From Glaciecola sp034112105 (lineage in GTDB: Bacteria; Pseudomonadota; Gammaproteobacteria; Enterobacterales; Alteromonadaceae): a DNA stretch of 64,000 bases. Location: contig JAWUVZ010000096.1 of assembly GCA_034112105.1 (NCBI GenBank), forward strand, positions 1 through 64,000. Reading direction: 5' to 3'. The position numbers and the translations under genes are program-made. The notes under the pieces were generated by a model, which had not been told where the DNA came from, did no database searches, and worked only from the letters and a program-made list of their open reading frames with translations. Shown here in pieces: positions 44,734 through 53,270 of the stretch (its first letter is position 1; each line of letters begins with the position of its first letter).

Positions 44734-47304
44734 TTAGAAGTTATAAGTAAATTCAACGCCGTACTCTGCGCGGGCAGAAGGATGAATGAATGAACCACCG
44801 AATTCAGGTGCAGGAATAACTTCTTGTAGATACTGCTCATCAGTAATGTTTTTGCCATAAATTGCTAAAGTCCAAGCTTCAGCCTCGAGCGCAATACGAG
44901 CGTTTATTGTGGAGTATGACTCGCGTTTCGCGTTATCGAAGTTTTGTGGGTGTGGACCCGGTGGAACGCCTCCGCCAAGTGTGCCAAAGAAGTCCCAAAT
45001 AGTAGGCGTCTGTTCACCTTGAAGTGTGTGGAAAAAAGTTTCTCCAGTATATTGATAATCAACTCGCGTAGTTAACCAATAATCATCAGTGACAGGTTGC
45101 TCATAGCTGAAGCCAAAGGTATATGTAGTTTCAGGTGATTGTGGCGCTTTGTTACCAACAGTCACAGGGCGATTACGGTTTTCCTTTATTTCTGAATCAA
45201 GTAAGCCTACGCCACCAAACACTTTGAATGTATCGCTAATATCAGCTGTGAAATCTAGCTCAAAGCCTTGGATCGAAAGTTCATCGATTGTTGTTACGGC
45301 TCTTAATAATCCAAACGGACCAGCAAAAAACTCAAAAAATTGATTATCTTCAACGGTGGTTTTAAATATAGCGCCGTTAAGTCTGACTTTGCCATCCATC
45401 AATTTAGACTTGAGACCAAATTCAATATTGGTTGTTACTTCTTTAGCATAGTCATCGGTTACCAATAATTTAGCGTCTACAGCATCACCAGGCGTCCCTG
45501 TGCCAGAGCTATTAAACCAAAAATCAAGAGTAGCTTGAGTACCTATTGAGTTAAATCCGCCACTCCTAAAACCAACGCCATAACTTGCATAAGAATTAAC
45601 ATTATCAGTTAGTTCATAGCTCAGAGTTACTTTAGGTTGAAAATGAGAAAATGATCGGCTTCTATCTGGGATCCCTTCCGGATTAGCATTATATGCCGGG
45701 TTTATAGGTCCTATCGTATTTATGTTAAGTCCTGAAGATGAAACGTTTGGAACATTGTTAGATACCGTTCTGTCTTCATAGTCATAACGTAAAGCGACAG
45801 CTAACTCCATCTTATCCGAGACGTCATATTCAATTTGGCCAAATGCAGACAATACTGAAGTATCAAAGGTGTCATCGAACAATAAGTCTGTTGGGTTCGG
45901 TCCTGTTGGCGGAACATAGGCTTGGCGAAGAAAACCTTGTCCTTGGTCTGCACCGTAAGCAACGACAACATCACGTTTAATTTCAGCGAAGTAGACACCT
46001 GCTATCCAGCGCAGCTCTGCGTCATTATCATCAGAGGTCACTCGTAACTCTCCACTGAAGTCTGATTGACTGCGCTCTTGATACTGAAAGCCATCACAAG
46101 AAGTTGGCGTATATGGGCCATAAACGCCGGTAAATTCTACACCAGGAGGAAATACGCCAAAGGGAGCAAAAAATTCACCGAATAAATCAGACCTGCCAGC
46201 GCCACCTAACCCGGCTGGCGTATTGTTTAGGGTTGCGCGGTCTGTTTGGCACTGTGGGGTTAACTCATATCCGTAAAATGAGGCACTGGTGCCGTCAGAT
46301 AATAAATATTCCTCCAAATCGTTATACGAGAGCACCCCGGTAACATCATAGCCATCGAGGTCCCAATCAGCTTTAAGAGAAAGCTCAGTGCTGTCTTGTT
46401 TATTCTCGCCTGGAACATTAAAAGCAAATATAAAATCATGATCATTTACATTTGCATTGTAAGCAGGTTGATTAAATGCATTTACAAAAGAGGGCAGTGC
46501 GAATACTGCATTAAAGTTAATTGCGCCGCCTTCGACTTTTGATATTCCCGCACGAATGTCTAACGTAAGCGCATCTGATACATCCCACATTAATCGGCCT
46601 CTAATAGTTGTGTCTTCTAAGAAATCAACAACATCATCTTGGCCAGTTAAGATATTTTCGTAATGTCCATCCATACTATTATAACTCGCAGTCAATCTGC
46701 CACGCATAGTGTCAGTCAGAGCACCACTCATTATACCATTGATGCGCTGGATACCAGCGTTACCGGCACCGACTTTAACTTTCCCTTCAAACTCTTCACT
46801 AGGTAACGTTGTTGTTACCAAAATAGCGCCAGCAACAGCATTACGCCCGTAGAGCGCACCTTGAGGGCCCTTCAGTATTTCAATTTGCGCTATATCAAGG
46901 AGTTCTTCGTTAAAGCTATTGGGATTGGTCATCAACACGCCATCTACTACGTATGCAAAGGTCGATTCAGCATCACGAGTTGACACGATACCGCGTATGT
47001 TTACTTGGGTATCTCCGACGTTGGCAGTATCAACAATATTGACATTCGGTACCAGTGAAATGAAATCACCAGGACGTTCAATACCCGCAGTTTCGATGTC
47101 TCTAGCGGATAAAGCGCTGACTGCGATCGGGACATCTTGCAGACTTTCAGGTCGTTTACGCGAGATACTAATAATTTCTATGGAGTCTTCTCTTTCCGAA
47201 GCCTGCGATTCCTGTGCAAGCGCGCTGTTCGCGACGGCATATGAACCCGCTAACATAGATATAGCTACGGCGCTTCCAATTTTACTTTGGGTAAATCTAC
47301 GCAT
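44734..47304 (-). CDS. TonB-dependent receptor
   Basis: This outer-membrane receptor of about 856 residues has a signal peptide ending at SALAQ and a TonB-box-like segment IEIISISRKRPESLQDVPIA. The plug has VNIRGIVSTRDAES and YVVDGVLMTNP, then EILKGPQGALYGRNAVAGA, and the barrel ends VEFTYNF. The wording is that of receptors for small hydrophobic or aromatic compounds in sphingomonads and marine bacteria, unlike the sugar-type receptor at 7.9 kb. The start at 47304 has AAGGGACAAC upstream; the ORF can extend to 47331. It overlaps the regulator stop by 8 bp and leads the catabolic operon, so it likely imports that operon's substrate. Confidence 0.9.
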   Translation of the reverse strand: MRRFTQSKIGSAVAISMLAGSYAVANSALAQESQASEREDSIEIISISRKRPESLQDVPIAVSALSARDIETAGIERPGDFISLVPNVNIVDTANVGDTQVNIRGIVSTRDAESTFAYVVDGVLMTNPNSFNEELLDIAQIEILKGPQGALYGRNAVAGAILVTTTLPSEEFEGKVKVGAGNAGIQRINGIMSGALTDTMRGRLTASYNSMDGHYENILTGQDDVVDFLEDTTIRGRLMWDVSDALTLDIRAGISKVEGGAINFNAVFALPSFVNAFNQPAYNANVNDHDFIFAFNVPGENKQDSTELSLKADWDLDGYDVTGVLSYNDLEEYLLSDGTSASFYGYELTPQCQTDRATLNNTPAGLGGAGRSDLFGEFFAPFGVFPPGVEFTGVYGPYTPTSCDGFQYQERSQSDFSGELRVTSDDNDAELRWIAGVYFAEIKRDVVVAYGADQGQGFLRQAYVPPTGPNPTDLLFDDTFDTSVLSAFGQIEYDVSDKMELAVALRYDYEDRTVSNNVPNVSSSGLNINTIGPINPAYNANPEGIPDRSRSFSHFQPKVTLSYELTDNVNSYASYGVGFRSGGFNSIGTQATLDFWFNSSGTGTPGDAVDAKLLVTDDYAKEVTTNIEFGLKSKLMDGKVRLNGAIFKTTVEDNQFFEFFAGPFGLLRAVTTIDELSIQGFELDFTADISDTFKVFGGVGLLDSEIKENRNRPVTVGNKAPQSPETTYTFGFSYEQPVTDDYWLTTRVDYQYTGETFFHTLQGEQTPTIWDFFGTLGGGVPPGPHPQNFDNAKRESYSTINARIALEAEAWTLAIYGKNITDEQYLQEVIPAPEFGGSFIHPSARAEYGVEFTYNF

Positions 47305-49168
47305 GTTGTTGTCCCTTTTTTTTATTTTCATGAATGAGTTTTAATCGTCGCCACAACGTTGTTTGACTTATTCCGAGAAACTGGGTGACGAGTTCCTTAT
47401 TCCCGTTAAATTTATTCATTGCTTGTATCACCAGTTGGTGTTCACTTTTAGCTAGCGCCCCTGCAGTCTCAATCTCCTTATTAGCAAACAATTCAGGTGC
47501 TAATTCGGTCAATAATTGAGTTATTTTTTTACTACCTATTTCTGGGTAAACAGAGCAATAAACTAACAATCGCTCTACTATATTTTCCAGCTCTCTGACA
47601 TTACCTGGCCAATCATAGGTTTTAAATATGGGGGTTAAATGAAGAGCAATACTCTCTATCGCTTCTATCGCTAGTTCGCCAAAGTTGAGTGCAATTAATT
47701 TTGATTTGGTGATATTTGCAATATCTTCTTTTCGCTCCTTCAGTGAAGGAACGTTGATACTTAATACATTGAGCCGATAATATAAATCGTCTCTAAATAA
47801 TCCATTTTTAACCTGTTCAGCCAGCGGCCTATTGGTTGCAGCAATGATTTTTAAATTTAATTTAAATTCCTTATGAGAACCAATTGGGCGGTACGATTTC
47901 TCTTGAATTACGCGCAGCAACTTAGCTTGTTGAGGAAGGCTTAGTTCGCCTACTTCATCTAAAAATAATACGCCATTTTCTGCTTCATAAAGAAGACCAT
48001 GTTTCCCGCCGCGCTTTGAGCCTGTAAATGAACCTTCGACGTACCCAAATAACTCACTTTCGAATAACTCACTAGGCATAGCTGCACAATTAATCGCAAC
48101 GAATTGACCCTCAGAAAATTGGCTCTTTTGATGAATACGCTTAGCAATCATTTCTTTTCCAGTACCAGACTCGCCTATAATCAAAACATGGCTAGGGGAG
48201 TGTGCGTACAAATCTGTGCGCTCGAGTAAATCGCCCATGATTTTTGATTGGTACACTATAGGTTGACTTGGTTTCGACTGCTTTGGAATTGAAGGGATAT
48301 TAGGTGTCTGAGCGTAAAACTGATATACGTCAAATTGGTGATTAACCATTTCAATCGTATCTTTATGAAACCACCAGTCAGTTTGATTTAATCTGCATTT
48401 GCCATCAGAAATATCTGTGAATTGACTACTATGCAGGAGGTCTAGTATTTCTTGCTTGCTAGCAGAATCGATGGCGAATTCACTTTTTGCAGCTGCATTG
48501 GACGTCAGAATATTAGTGTAATTGTCTACCATCAAAATTGGCGTTTTTGAATCTTCATTAAGCCAACGGTGAATAGCTCTCGAGTGAATCTGCTCTTTCT
48601 GTTTACGGCCGATTGTAATCGCTTCTTTTAAGATGGTCCTGCATGACTCTTTTGAATAAATTAAAAACGACTTTATATTATCTTGAGAGGCTAAACCGCA
48701 AACTAAACTAGCGCCAACAACGACATTGTCGGAGGATAATTTAGACAGTTGGTATATTTGCTTTGCTTCTTCTGCTGTTTCATATTTGCTGTGCTTGATG
48801 TTGATAGAGGTGTTTTGATTAAGCAGTTCAGCAAGGCCGCTGTAATCATCGAAAGTGATAACGTGTACGTCCTTATTCACAGTAGACGCTTTTAAAATCG
48901 CAGATACAATGTCAGATTCGGTAACGGGGATCGACAGTACAGGAACGCTAAGTGCCTTCTTTAGATAAGAGGCATTACTTCCCGCACTTATGACGACGTC
49001 AGGATTGAATAGACTAACGTGTTTATTAGCTTCATCAATGGTACCAACAATAGCATCTACTATTCGACATTCAGCGTGATCTTCCATGTCAGTTAATACA
49101 CTGCTCAATAGCTGACTAAATTCCTTATGCCCGAATATTAAAACGCGTATTTTGTTACTCTGATACAT
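47297..49168 (-). CDS. PrpR-like sigma-54-dependent activator
   Basis: This 623-residue protein has an N-terminal PrpR_N-type sensor (about 1-190), a PAS-like linker, a sigma-54 AAA+ domain (about 305-530) and a Fis-type helix-turn-helix at the C-terminus (QFLGISQTTLWRRLKLI). Walker A is GESGTGKEM and Walker B is ENGVLFLDEVGEL. The sigma-54 contact loop reads GSFTGS in place of the usual GAFTGA. PrpR-type sensors bind small organic acids or their esters. It is the first gene of the operon and is preceded by a -24/-12 element and a dyad (separate entries), which suggests self-activation on ligand. Confidence 0.9.
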   Translation of the reverse strand: MYQSNKIRVLIFGHKEFSQLLSSVLTDMEDHAECRIVDAIVGTIDEANKHVSLFNPDVVISAGSNASYLKKALSVPVLSIPVTESDIVSAILKASTVNKDVHVITFDDYSGLAELLNQNTSINIKHSKYETAEEAKQIYQLSKLSSDNVVVGASLVCGLASQDNIKSFLIYSKESCRTILKEAITIGRKQKEQIHSRAIHRWLNEDSKTPILMVDNYTNILTSNAAAKSEFAIDSASKQEILDLLHSSQFTDISDGKCRLNQTDWWFHKDTIEMVNHQFDVYQFYAQTPNIPSIPKQSKPSQPIVYQSKIMGDLLERTDLYAHSPSHVLIIGESGTGKEMIAKRIHQKSQFSEGQFVAINCAAMPSELFESELFGYVEGSFTGSKRGGKHGLLYEAENGVLFLDEVGELSLPQQAKLLRVIQEKSYRPIGSHKEFKLNLKIIAATNRPLAEQVKNGLFRDDLYYRLNVLSINVPSLKERKEDIANITKSKLIALNFGELAIEAIESIALHLTPIFKTYDWPGNVRELENIVERLLVYCSVYPEIGSKKITQLLTELAPELFANKEIETAGALAKSEHQLVIQAMNKFNGNKELVTQFLGISQTTLWRRLKLIHENKKKGQQHA

Positions 49169-49224
49169 TAATGCATTACAACCTTATAAAGACTTGTTAA
49201 CGATTTATTTACAAATCTTATTAA

Positions 49225-49240
49225 AGCATGGTTCATGCCA
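49225..49240 (-). promoter_or_regulatory. Candidate sigma-54 promoter of the catabolic operon
   Basis: Minus strand TGGCATGAACCATGCT fits the -24/-12 consensus TGGCAYR-N4-TTGCW at all but one position, with exactly 10 bp between GG and GC. Transcription would begin about 46 bp before the ATG of the PrpR-like activator. Confidence 0.72.
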
Positions 49241-49315
49241 AATAAATAAAAAATATAAAGTAGTTAATAGTCATATAGTTAAGTGTTTTATTATGTGGAA
49301 TTTAAAATATATTTT

Positions 49316-49346
49316 TTCAATCTGAAATAGAATATTTCAAATTGAA
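49316..49346. promoter_or_regulatory. Candidate upstream activator site (dyad)
   Basis: Arms TTCAATCTGAAATA (49316-49329) and TATTTCAAATTGAA (49333-49346) match with one mismatch around GAA. The dyad lies about 76-106 bp upstream of the -24 box, the normal position for an enhancer bound by a sigma-54 activator. It is not followed by a T-run on the minus strand, so it is not a good terminator of the VOC gene. Confidence 0.6.
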
Positions 49347-49352
49347 TGTATT

Positions 49353-49736
49353 TTAGGGGGTTTCTGTCAATTGTAAAATTGCGCCAAATTGCTCAATAGG
49401 CGATATATCGCAAATTGGCCAGCCGTCTAAACCTTTTCTTTTAGTGGGGTAAGATAACTCGAGTTCTTGCAGTGTTCTATCAATAGAATGGGTGGCAAAA
49501 GAGATTAAAAAAACTCCCTCGCCTTTATTCTCTAAGATATCAGCGACGACACCTTCACTATTTATAGGCTGCACCAATATCAATAAGCTGGCTCCAATCT
49601 CAAATCTCGCTGTTTTAACATTTCTTTCAGGTAGACTTTCAACAATGCCTTGTTGGCCTAACAGTTTATTAAAATAAACAATGGATTGATTTAAGTCAGC
49701 AACTACAAAATTTATATGATGAATATGAGTTAGCAA
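49353..49736 (-). CDS. VOC / glyoxalase-fold protein
   Basis: This 127-residue protein has the start THIHHINFVVADLNQSIVYF and the end FGAILQLTE, the paired beta-alpha-beta units of the vicinal-oxygen-chelate fold, with a His and a terminal Glu as likely metal ligands. The middle GVFLISFATHSIDRTLQEL resembles methylmalonyl-CoA epimerase. It is upstream of, and in the same direction as, the catabolic operon, but the sigma-54 promoter lies between them. A role in acyl-CoA epimerisation is possible but unproven. Confidence 0.75.
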   Translation of the reverse strand: MLTHIHHINFVVADLNQSIVYFNKLLGQQGIVESLPERNVKTARFEIGASLLILVQPINSEGVVADILENKGEGVFLISFATHSIDRTLQELELSYPTKRKGLDGWPICDISPIEQFGAILQLTETP

Positions 49737-50050
49737 AACAAAGTCCCTATATGAATTTGAGTCGTGAGAATAGTCATTAATAGCTGCCGTTTTAGCTTTA
49801 ATGTGACTACCGTGATTTTACTACGCTAAAATAACCACCTGTTTTTGAATAGTAAAAGAGTAGTTTATTCATGTGAATAAATCAAAAATGAGTCGCTGCT
49901 TATTCGGTTTAGTTAAGTTTTCTTATTAAATATGACCAGGCTAAGTGTTACTTTTTGGGTCTTTGTTAAACATCGACAATGCAATAATTTTTAGTTTCTA
50001 TCTATAAATTTGCTTACTTATCATGATGCTCAATCTGAGCAACTAAAAAC
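49737..50050. other. Intergenic region before the rpsF promoter
   Basis: This is about 310 bp of AT-rich DNA between the divergent VOC gene and the ribosomal operon. I see no gene or hairpin here beyond the promoter and leader listed next. Confidence 0.4.
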
Positions 50051-50052
50051 AC

Positions 50053-50081
50053 TTGTCTATACAGAATTGTGTATGTATAAT
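50053..50081 (+). promoter_or_regulatory. Sigma-70 promoter of rpsF-rpsR-rplI
   Basis: TTGTCT and a perfect TATAAT are separated by 17 bp. A GC-rich discriminator (GCGCGCCC) follows. The start codon of rpsF lies 84 bp beyond the -10 box. Confidence 0.82.
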
Positions 50082-50110
50082 GCGCGCCCTTGAAGTCAAC
50101 ATCTTAGTTC

Positions 50111-50160
50111 CTTGTCTCCATGTAGACGACTTCACTACGCGAGACTACAACCGTAAGGAG
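50111..50160 (+). ncRNA. Probable S6:S18 autoregulatory leader
   Basis: GTCTC (50114) pairs with GAGAC (50141) and GTAG (50122) with CTAC (50135), with ACCG just after and AAGGAG as ribosome-binding site. This nested hairpin with a nearby CCG resembles the rpsF leader, where the S6:S18 complex binds to lower translation. The fold was judged by eye. Confidence 0.55.
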
Positions 50161-50165
50161 CAACA

Positions 50166-50621
50166 ATGCGTAATTACGAAATCGTATTCATGGTTCACCC
50201 TGATCAGAGTGAACAAGTGCCAGGCATGATTGAAAAATATACTGGTATCCTTGAGCAAGACGGCGGAAAAATCCACCGTATGGAAGACTGGGGTCGTCGT
50301 CAATTGGCTTACCCAATCGAAAAACTCCATAAAGCTCATTATGTTCTTGTTAATGCTGAAGCAACTGCTGAAGCTGTAGAAGAACTAGAAACTGCTTTCC
50401 GTTTTAATGACATCATTCTGCGTAACCTTGTTATGCGCACTAAAGCTGCTGTGAGCGAACAGTCTCCAATGGCTAAAGAAGAACGTCGTGACGATCGTAG
50501 ACCACCACGTGATGAGAAATCTTACGATGCACCAGAAGCGCCAGTTACAGCAGAAACACCTGCTGCAACAGAAGCACCCGCTGCAACGCAAGAAGCTAAA
50601 TCAGATGAAGGAGACGCATAA
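50166..50621 (+). CDS. rpsF: 30S ribosomal protein S6
   Basis: This 151-residue protein starts MRNYEIVFMVHPDQSEQVPG and contains DWGRRQLAYPIEKLHKAHYV. The C-terminus is extended by about 45 residues of charged then Ala/Thr/Pro-rich sequence beyond the conserved core, longer than in E. coli (131). S6 binds 16S rRNA with S18. The stop overlaps the rpsR start (TAATG). AAGGAG precedes the ATG. Confidence 0.98.
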   Translation: MRNYEIVFMVHPDQSEQVPGMIEKYTGILEQDGGKIHRMEDWGRRQLAYPIEKLHKAHYVLVNAEATAEAVEELETAFRFNDIILRNLVMRTKAAVSEQSPMAKEERRDDRRPPRDEKSYDAPEAPVTAETPAATEAPAATQEAKSDEGDA

Positions 50622-50848
50622 TGGCTCGTTTTTTTAGACGTCGTAAATTTTGCCGTTTTTCAGCTGAAGGCGCAGAAGTTATCGATTATAAAGATATACC
50701 TATGTTGAAAAACTACGTGACTGAAAGTGGTAAAATTGTTCCTAGCCGTATTACTGGTACTAGCGCTAAATATCAGCGTCAGTTAGCAACAGCAATCAAG
50801 CGTGCACGCTTCTTGGCTTTGTTACCGTATACAGACTCACACAAATAA
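50621..50848 (+). CDS. rpsR: 30S ribosomal protein S18
   Basis: This 75-residue protein (MARFFRRRKFCRFSAEG, then YVTESGKIVPSRITGTSAKYQ) is full-length S18. It follows rpsF with a one-base overlap. The primosomal gene priB, which lies between rpsF and rpsR in E. coli, is absent. Confidence 0.99.
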   Translation: MARFFRRRKFCRFSAEGAEVIDYKDIPMLKNYVTESGKIVPSRITGTSAKYQRQLATAIKRARFLALLPYTDSHK

Positions 50849-50869
50849 GATTGGCAAAGAGGTAGCAAG

Positions 50870-51322
50870 ATGGAAATCATACTACTAGACAAAGTCGCCA
50901 ACTTAGGCGGTCTAGGTGACACAGTCACAGTAAAATCAGGTTACGCACGTAACTTTTTATTCCCACAGCAAAAAGCTGTTCCAGCGACTAAGCTCAACGT
51001 TGAGAAGTTTGAACAACGTCGCGCTGAGTTGGAAACTAAAATTGCTGAGCAACTAGCTGCTGCGCAAGCACGTGCTGATAAACTCTCTGCTCTTGAGCCA
51101 GTGACTATCGCATCTCCTGCTGGCGACGAAGGTAAGTTGTTCGGTTCTGTTGGTACTCGTGACATCGCTGATGCAGTTACCGCTGCTGGTGTTGCAATTA
51201 CTAAAGCAGAAGTTAAATTACCTACTGGTACATTGCGTGAAACAGGCGAATTCGAAATCGATATTCAATTGAATTCAGACGTAATGGCACAAGTGAAATT
51301 GGTAATTATCCGAGAAGCTTAG
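50870..51322 (+). CDS. rplI: 50S ribosomal protein L9
   Basis: This 150-residue protein carries MEIILLDKVANLGGLGDTVT with VKSGYARNFLFPQQKAVPAT, the long middle helix rich in Glu, Ala and Lys, and the C-terminal rRNA-binding domain. It is the last gene of the operon and ends at a strong terminator. dnaB, its usual neighbour, lies 8.7 kb further on. Confidence 0.99.
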   Translation: MEIILLDKVANLGGLGDTVTVKSGYARNFLFPQQKAVPATKLNVEKFEQRRAELETKIAEQLAAAQARADKLSALEPVTIASPAGDEGKLFGSVGTRDIADAVTAAGVAITKAEVKLPTGTLRETGEFEIDIQLNSDVMAQVKLVIIREA

Positions 51323-51365
51323 TAGCTGAACAACATCCATTTAGTGGATGAAGTTTATAAATTAA

Positions 51366-51391
51366 AAACACCGCATTGCGGTGTTTTTTTT
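51366..51391 (+). terminator. Intrinsic terminator of the rpsF operon
   Basis: AAACACCGC pairs with GCGGTGTTT around ATT, followed by a T-run extending to 51391. Confidence 0.95.
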
Positions 51392-51862
51392 GTCTAGAAT
51401 AAACTGACTAAAGGTCATTGCTCCTTTTGGGCTTAGCTAGACCCGTAATTGGCTTATTCTTATCTGCTTGTCTAGTTAACCTGCAAATATTGGTTAACAT
51501 GGATTAGTTTAAAAGAAAGGGATGGATTAAATCTATTGTGTGAATGACATAACCACCAGTTTAGCCTATGTAAGTACTGTATAAATGAACGCATAATGAT
51601 TAGTACATAGGATGCAACTGTTTGTTGCACTTTGGGCTGGACTTATCATTTATTCTTATTGCTGGGTTATTTTCCCAAATGGAAGGTGACCGACTATAAG
51701 TAATAGGTATTGTTGCGCATAAAAAAGCAAAATGGCTGTTGGCTTGATATCGATCTGCTTTCGACGCACTATTATTGTTTATTTGTGCAAGTTTGAATTG
51801 GTGATGTTGGCCAAATTATTCACACCAGCATATTGTTATTACCCAACTGAAGGAATATTTAG
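51392..51862. other. 471-bp intergenic region before the thiolase gene
   Basis: No gene is visible. It contains the inverted pair CCTATGTA (51565-51572) and TACATAGG (51604-51611), too far apart for a terminator, and a small GCAAC/GTTGC hairpin just after. The thiolase promoter should lie here, but I cannot place it with confidence. Confidence 0.4.
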
Positions 51863-53047
51863 ATGAAAGAAGCCGTAATCGTCTCTACCGCCCGCACACC
51901 AATTGGTCGTGCTTTTCGTGGTGCGTTCAATAATATTAAATCACCTACCATGACAGCCCATGCAATAAAGCATGCAGTCGAGCGCTCTGGTGTTGATGGT
52001 GGCGAAATTGATGATGTGATTATTGGTTCCGTATTGAATGCAGGTAGTGCAGGCTCTAACGTTGCTCGGTTGGCTGCCTTAGCTGCTGGATTACCTTATT
52101 CTGCCTCAGGTCAAACAATTGACCGTCAATGTTCATCGGGCTTGATGGCTATTGCCACTGCCGCTAAACAAGTCATTGTTGATGGTATGGATGTGGTGGT
52201 TGCAGGTGGTCAAGAAAATATTTCTGAAATTCAAGCAAAGTATTTTGAATGGGTGAGCCAATGTGTAGACAAGAATGTTACTGACAAAGCTCCAAATGCT
52301 TATATGCCAATGCTATTGACAGCAGAGCATGTGGCTAAGAAATTTAATATTTCTCGCGAAGCTCAAGACGAATATGCATTAATGTCGCAACAACGCACCG
52401 CAGCGGCACAAGCTGCTGGTAAGTTTGATGACGAAATAGTGCCAATGACTTCAACTATGGGCATTATGGATAAGGAAACAAAAGAAGTTTCATTTAAAGA
52501 AGTCAGATTAGAAAAAGACGAAGGCAACCGTCCTGCAACGACATTAGAAAGTCTGCAAGGTTTGAAGACAGTTATAGATGGCGGTTGCATTACAGGAGGC
52601 AATGCAAGTCAATTGTCTGATGGTGCTTCTGCATGTGTGGTTATGGAAGCCAAAATGGCAGAAAAACGCGGCTTGGCTCCGCTAGGTATTTATCGCGGTA
52701 TGATGGTTGCGGGTAATGAACCTGAAGAAATGGGTATAGGTCCAATTTACGCTATCCCTAAGCTACTTAAAGTTCATGGACTGAGCATCAACGATATTGG
52801 CTTGTGGGAATTAAATGAAGCTTTTGCTTGCCAAGCATTATATTGCAGAGACAAGCTAGGCATTGATCCTGATATCTATAATGTTAATGGTGGCGCAATT
52901 TCAATCGGTCATCCTTATGGAATGACCGGTGCAAGAGCAGTTGGCCATGCACTAATTGAAGGTAAACGTCGCGGTGTTAAGTATGTTGTTGTTACTATGT
53001 GTGTTGGCGGTGGTATGGGGGCTGCGGGCTTATTTGAAATCGCATAA
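51863..53047 (+). CDS. Acetyl-CoA acetyltransferase (thiolase)
   Basis: This 394-residue thiolase has the nucleophile Cys in IDRQCSSGL, the NEAFACQAL and GGAISIGHPYGMTGAR blocks, and the second catalytic Cys in TMCVGGGMGAAGLFEIA. It joins or splits acyl-CoA with acetyl-CoA (fatty-acid or ketone-body routes). AAGGAAT precedes the ATG. It is a single gene with its own terminator. Its product could feed on acetoacetyl-CoA made by the HMG-CoA-lyase-like enzyme, but it is not in that operon. Confidence 0.93.
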   Translation: MKEAVIVSTARTPIGRAFRGAFNNIKSPTMTAHAIKHAVERSGVDGGEIDDVIIGSVLNAGSAGSNVARLAALAAGLPYSASGQTIDRQCSSGLMAIATAAKQVIVDGMDVVVAGGQENISEIQAKYFEWVSQCVDKNVTDKAPNAYMPMLLTAEHVAKKFNISREAQDEYALMSQQRTAAAQAAGKFDDEIVPMTSTMGIMDKETKEVSFKEVRLEKDEGNRPATTLESLQGLKTVIDGGCITGGNASQLSDGASACVVMEAKMAEKRGLAPLGIYRGMMVAGNEPEEMGIGPIYAIPKLLKVHGLSINDIGLWELNEAFACQALYCRDKLGIDPDIYNVNGGAISIGHPYGMTGARAVGHALIEGKRRGVKYVVVTMCVGGGMGAAGLFEIA

Positions 53048-53087
53048 CACCTATTAATCCGCAAATACGTTGCGTTAATTTGGTTGT

Positions 53088-53127
53088 AAACCCCTACAAG
53101 TTAAAAACTTTTAGGGGTTTTCTTTTT
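53088..53127 (+). terminator. Intrinsic terminator of the thiolase gene
   Basis: AAACCCCTA pairs with TAGGGGTTT around a 15-nt spacer that can pair further (AAGTT/AACTT), followed by a T-rich tail. Confidence 0.85.
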
Positions 53128-53242
53128 TTAGGGAGTATCATTTAGTATCTCGGCTCTGACATTCCTCAAGTTCTAAATTATTGAAAAAAATATTAAAAGT
53201 GTAACAACTATAATATATAATAAAATCAATATAGTAAGCTAT

Positions 53243-53254
53243 GTTACATGTAAC
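53243..53254. promoter_or_regulatory. Palindrome before arsC
   Basis: GTTACATGTAAC is a perfect 12-bp palindrome ending 16 bp before the arsC ATG, right at the ribosome-binding region. It could be the operator for an ArsR-type repressor encoded elsewhere. Confidence 0.4.
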
Positions 53255-53270
53255 TAGGAATATTTAAAAA

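Noticed and set aside
49316..49346. Dyad as terminator of the VOC gene
   Set aside because: On the minus strand the dyad is followed by an A-run, not a T-run. Its position fits an activator site better.
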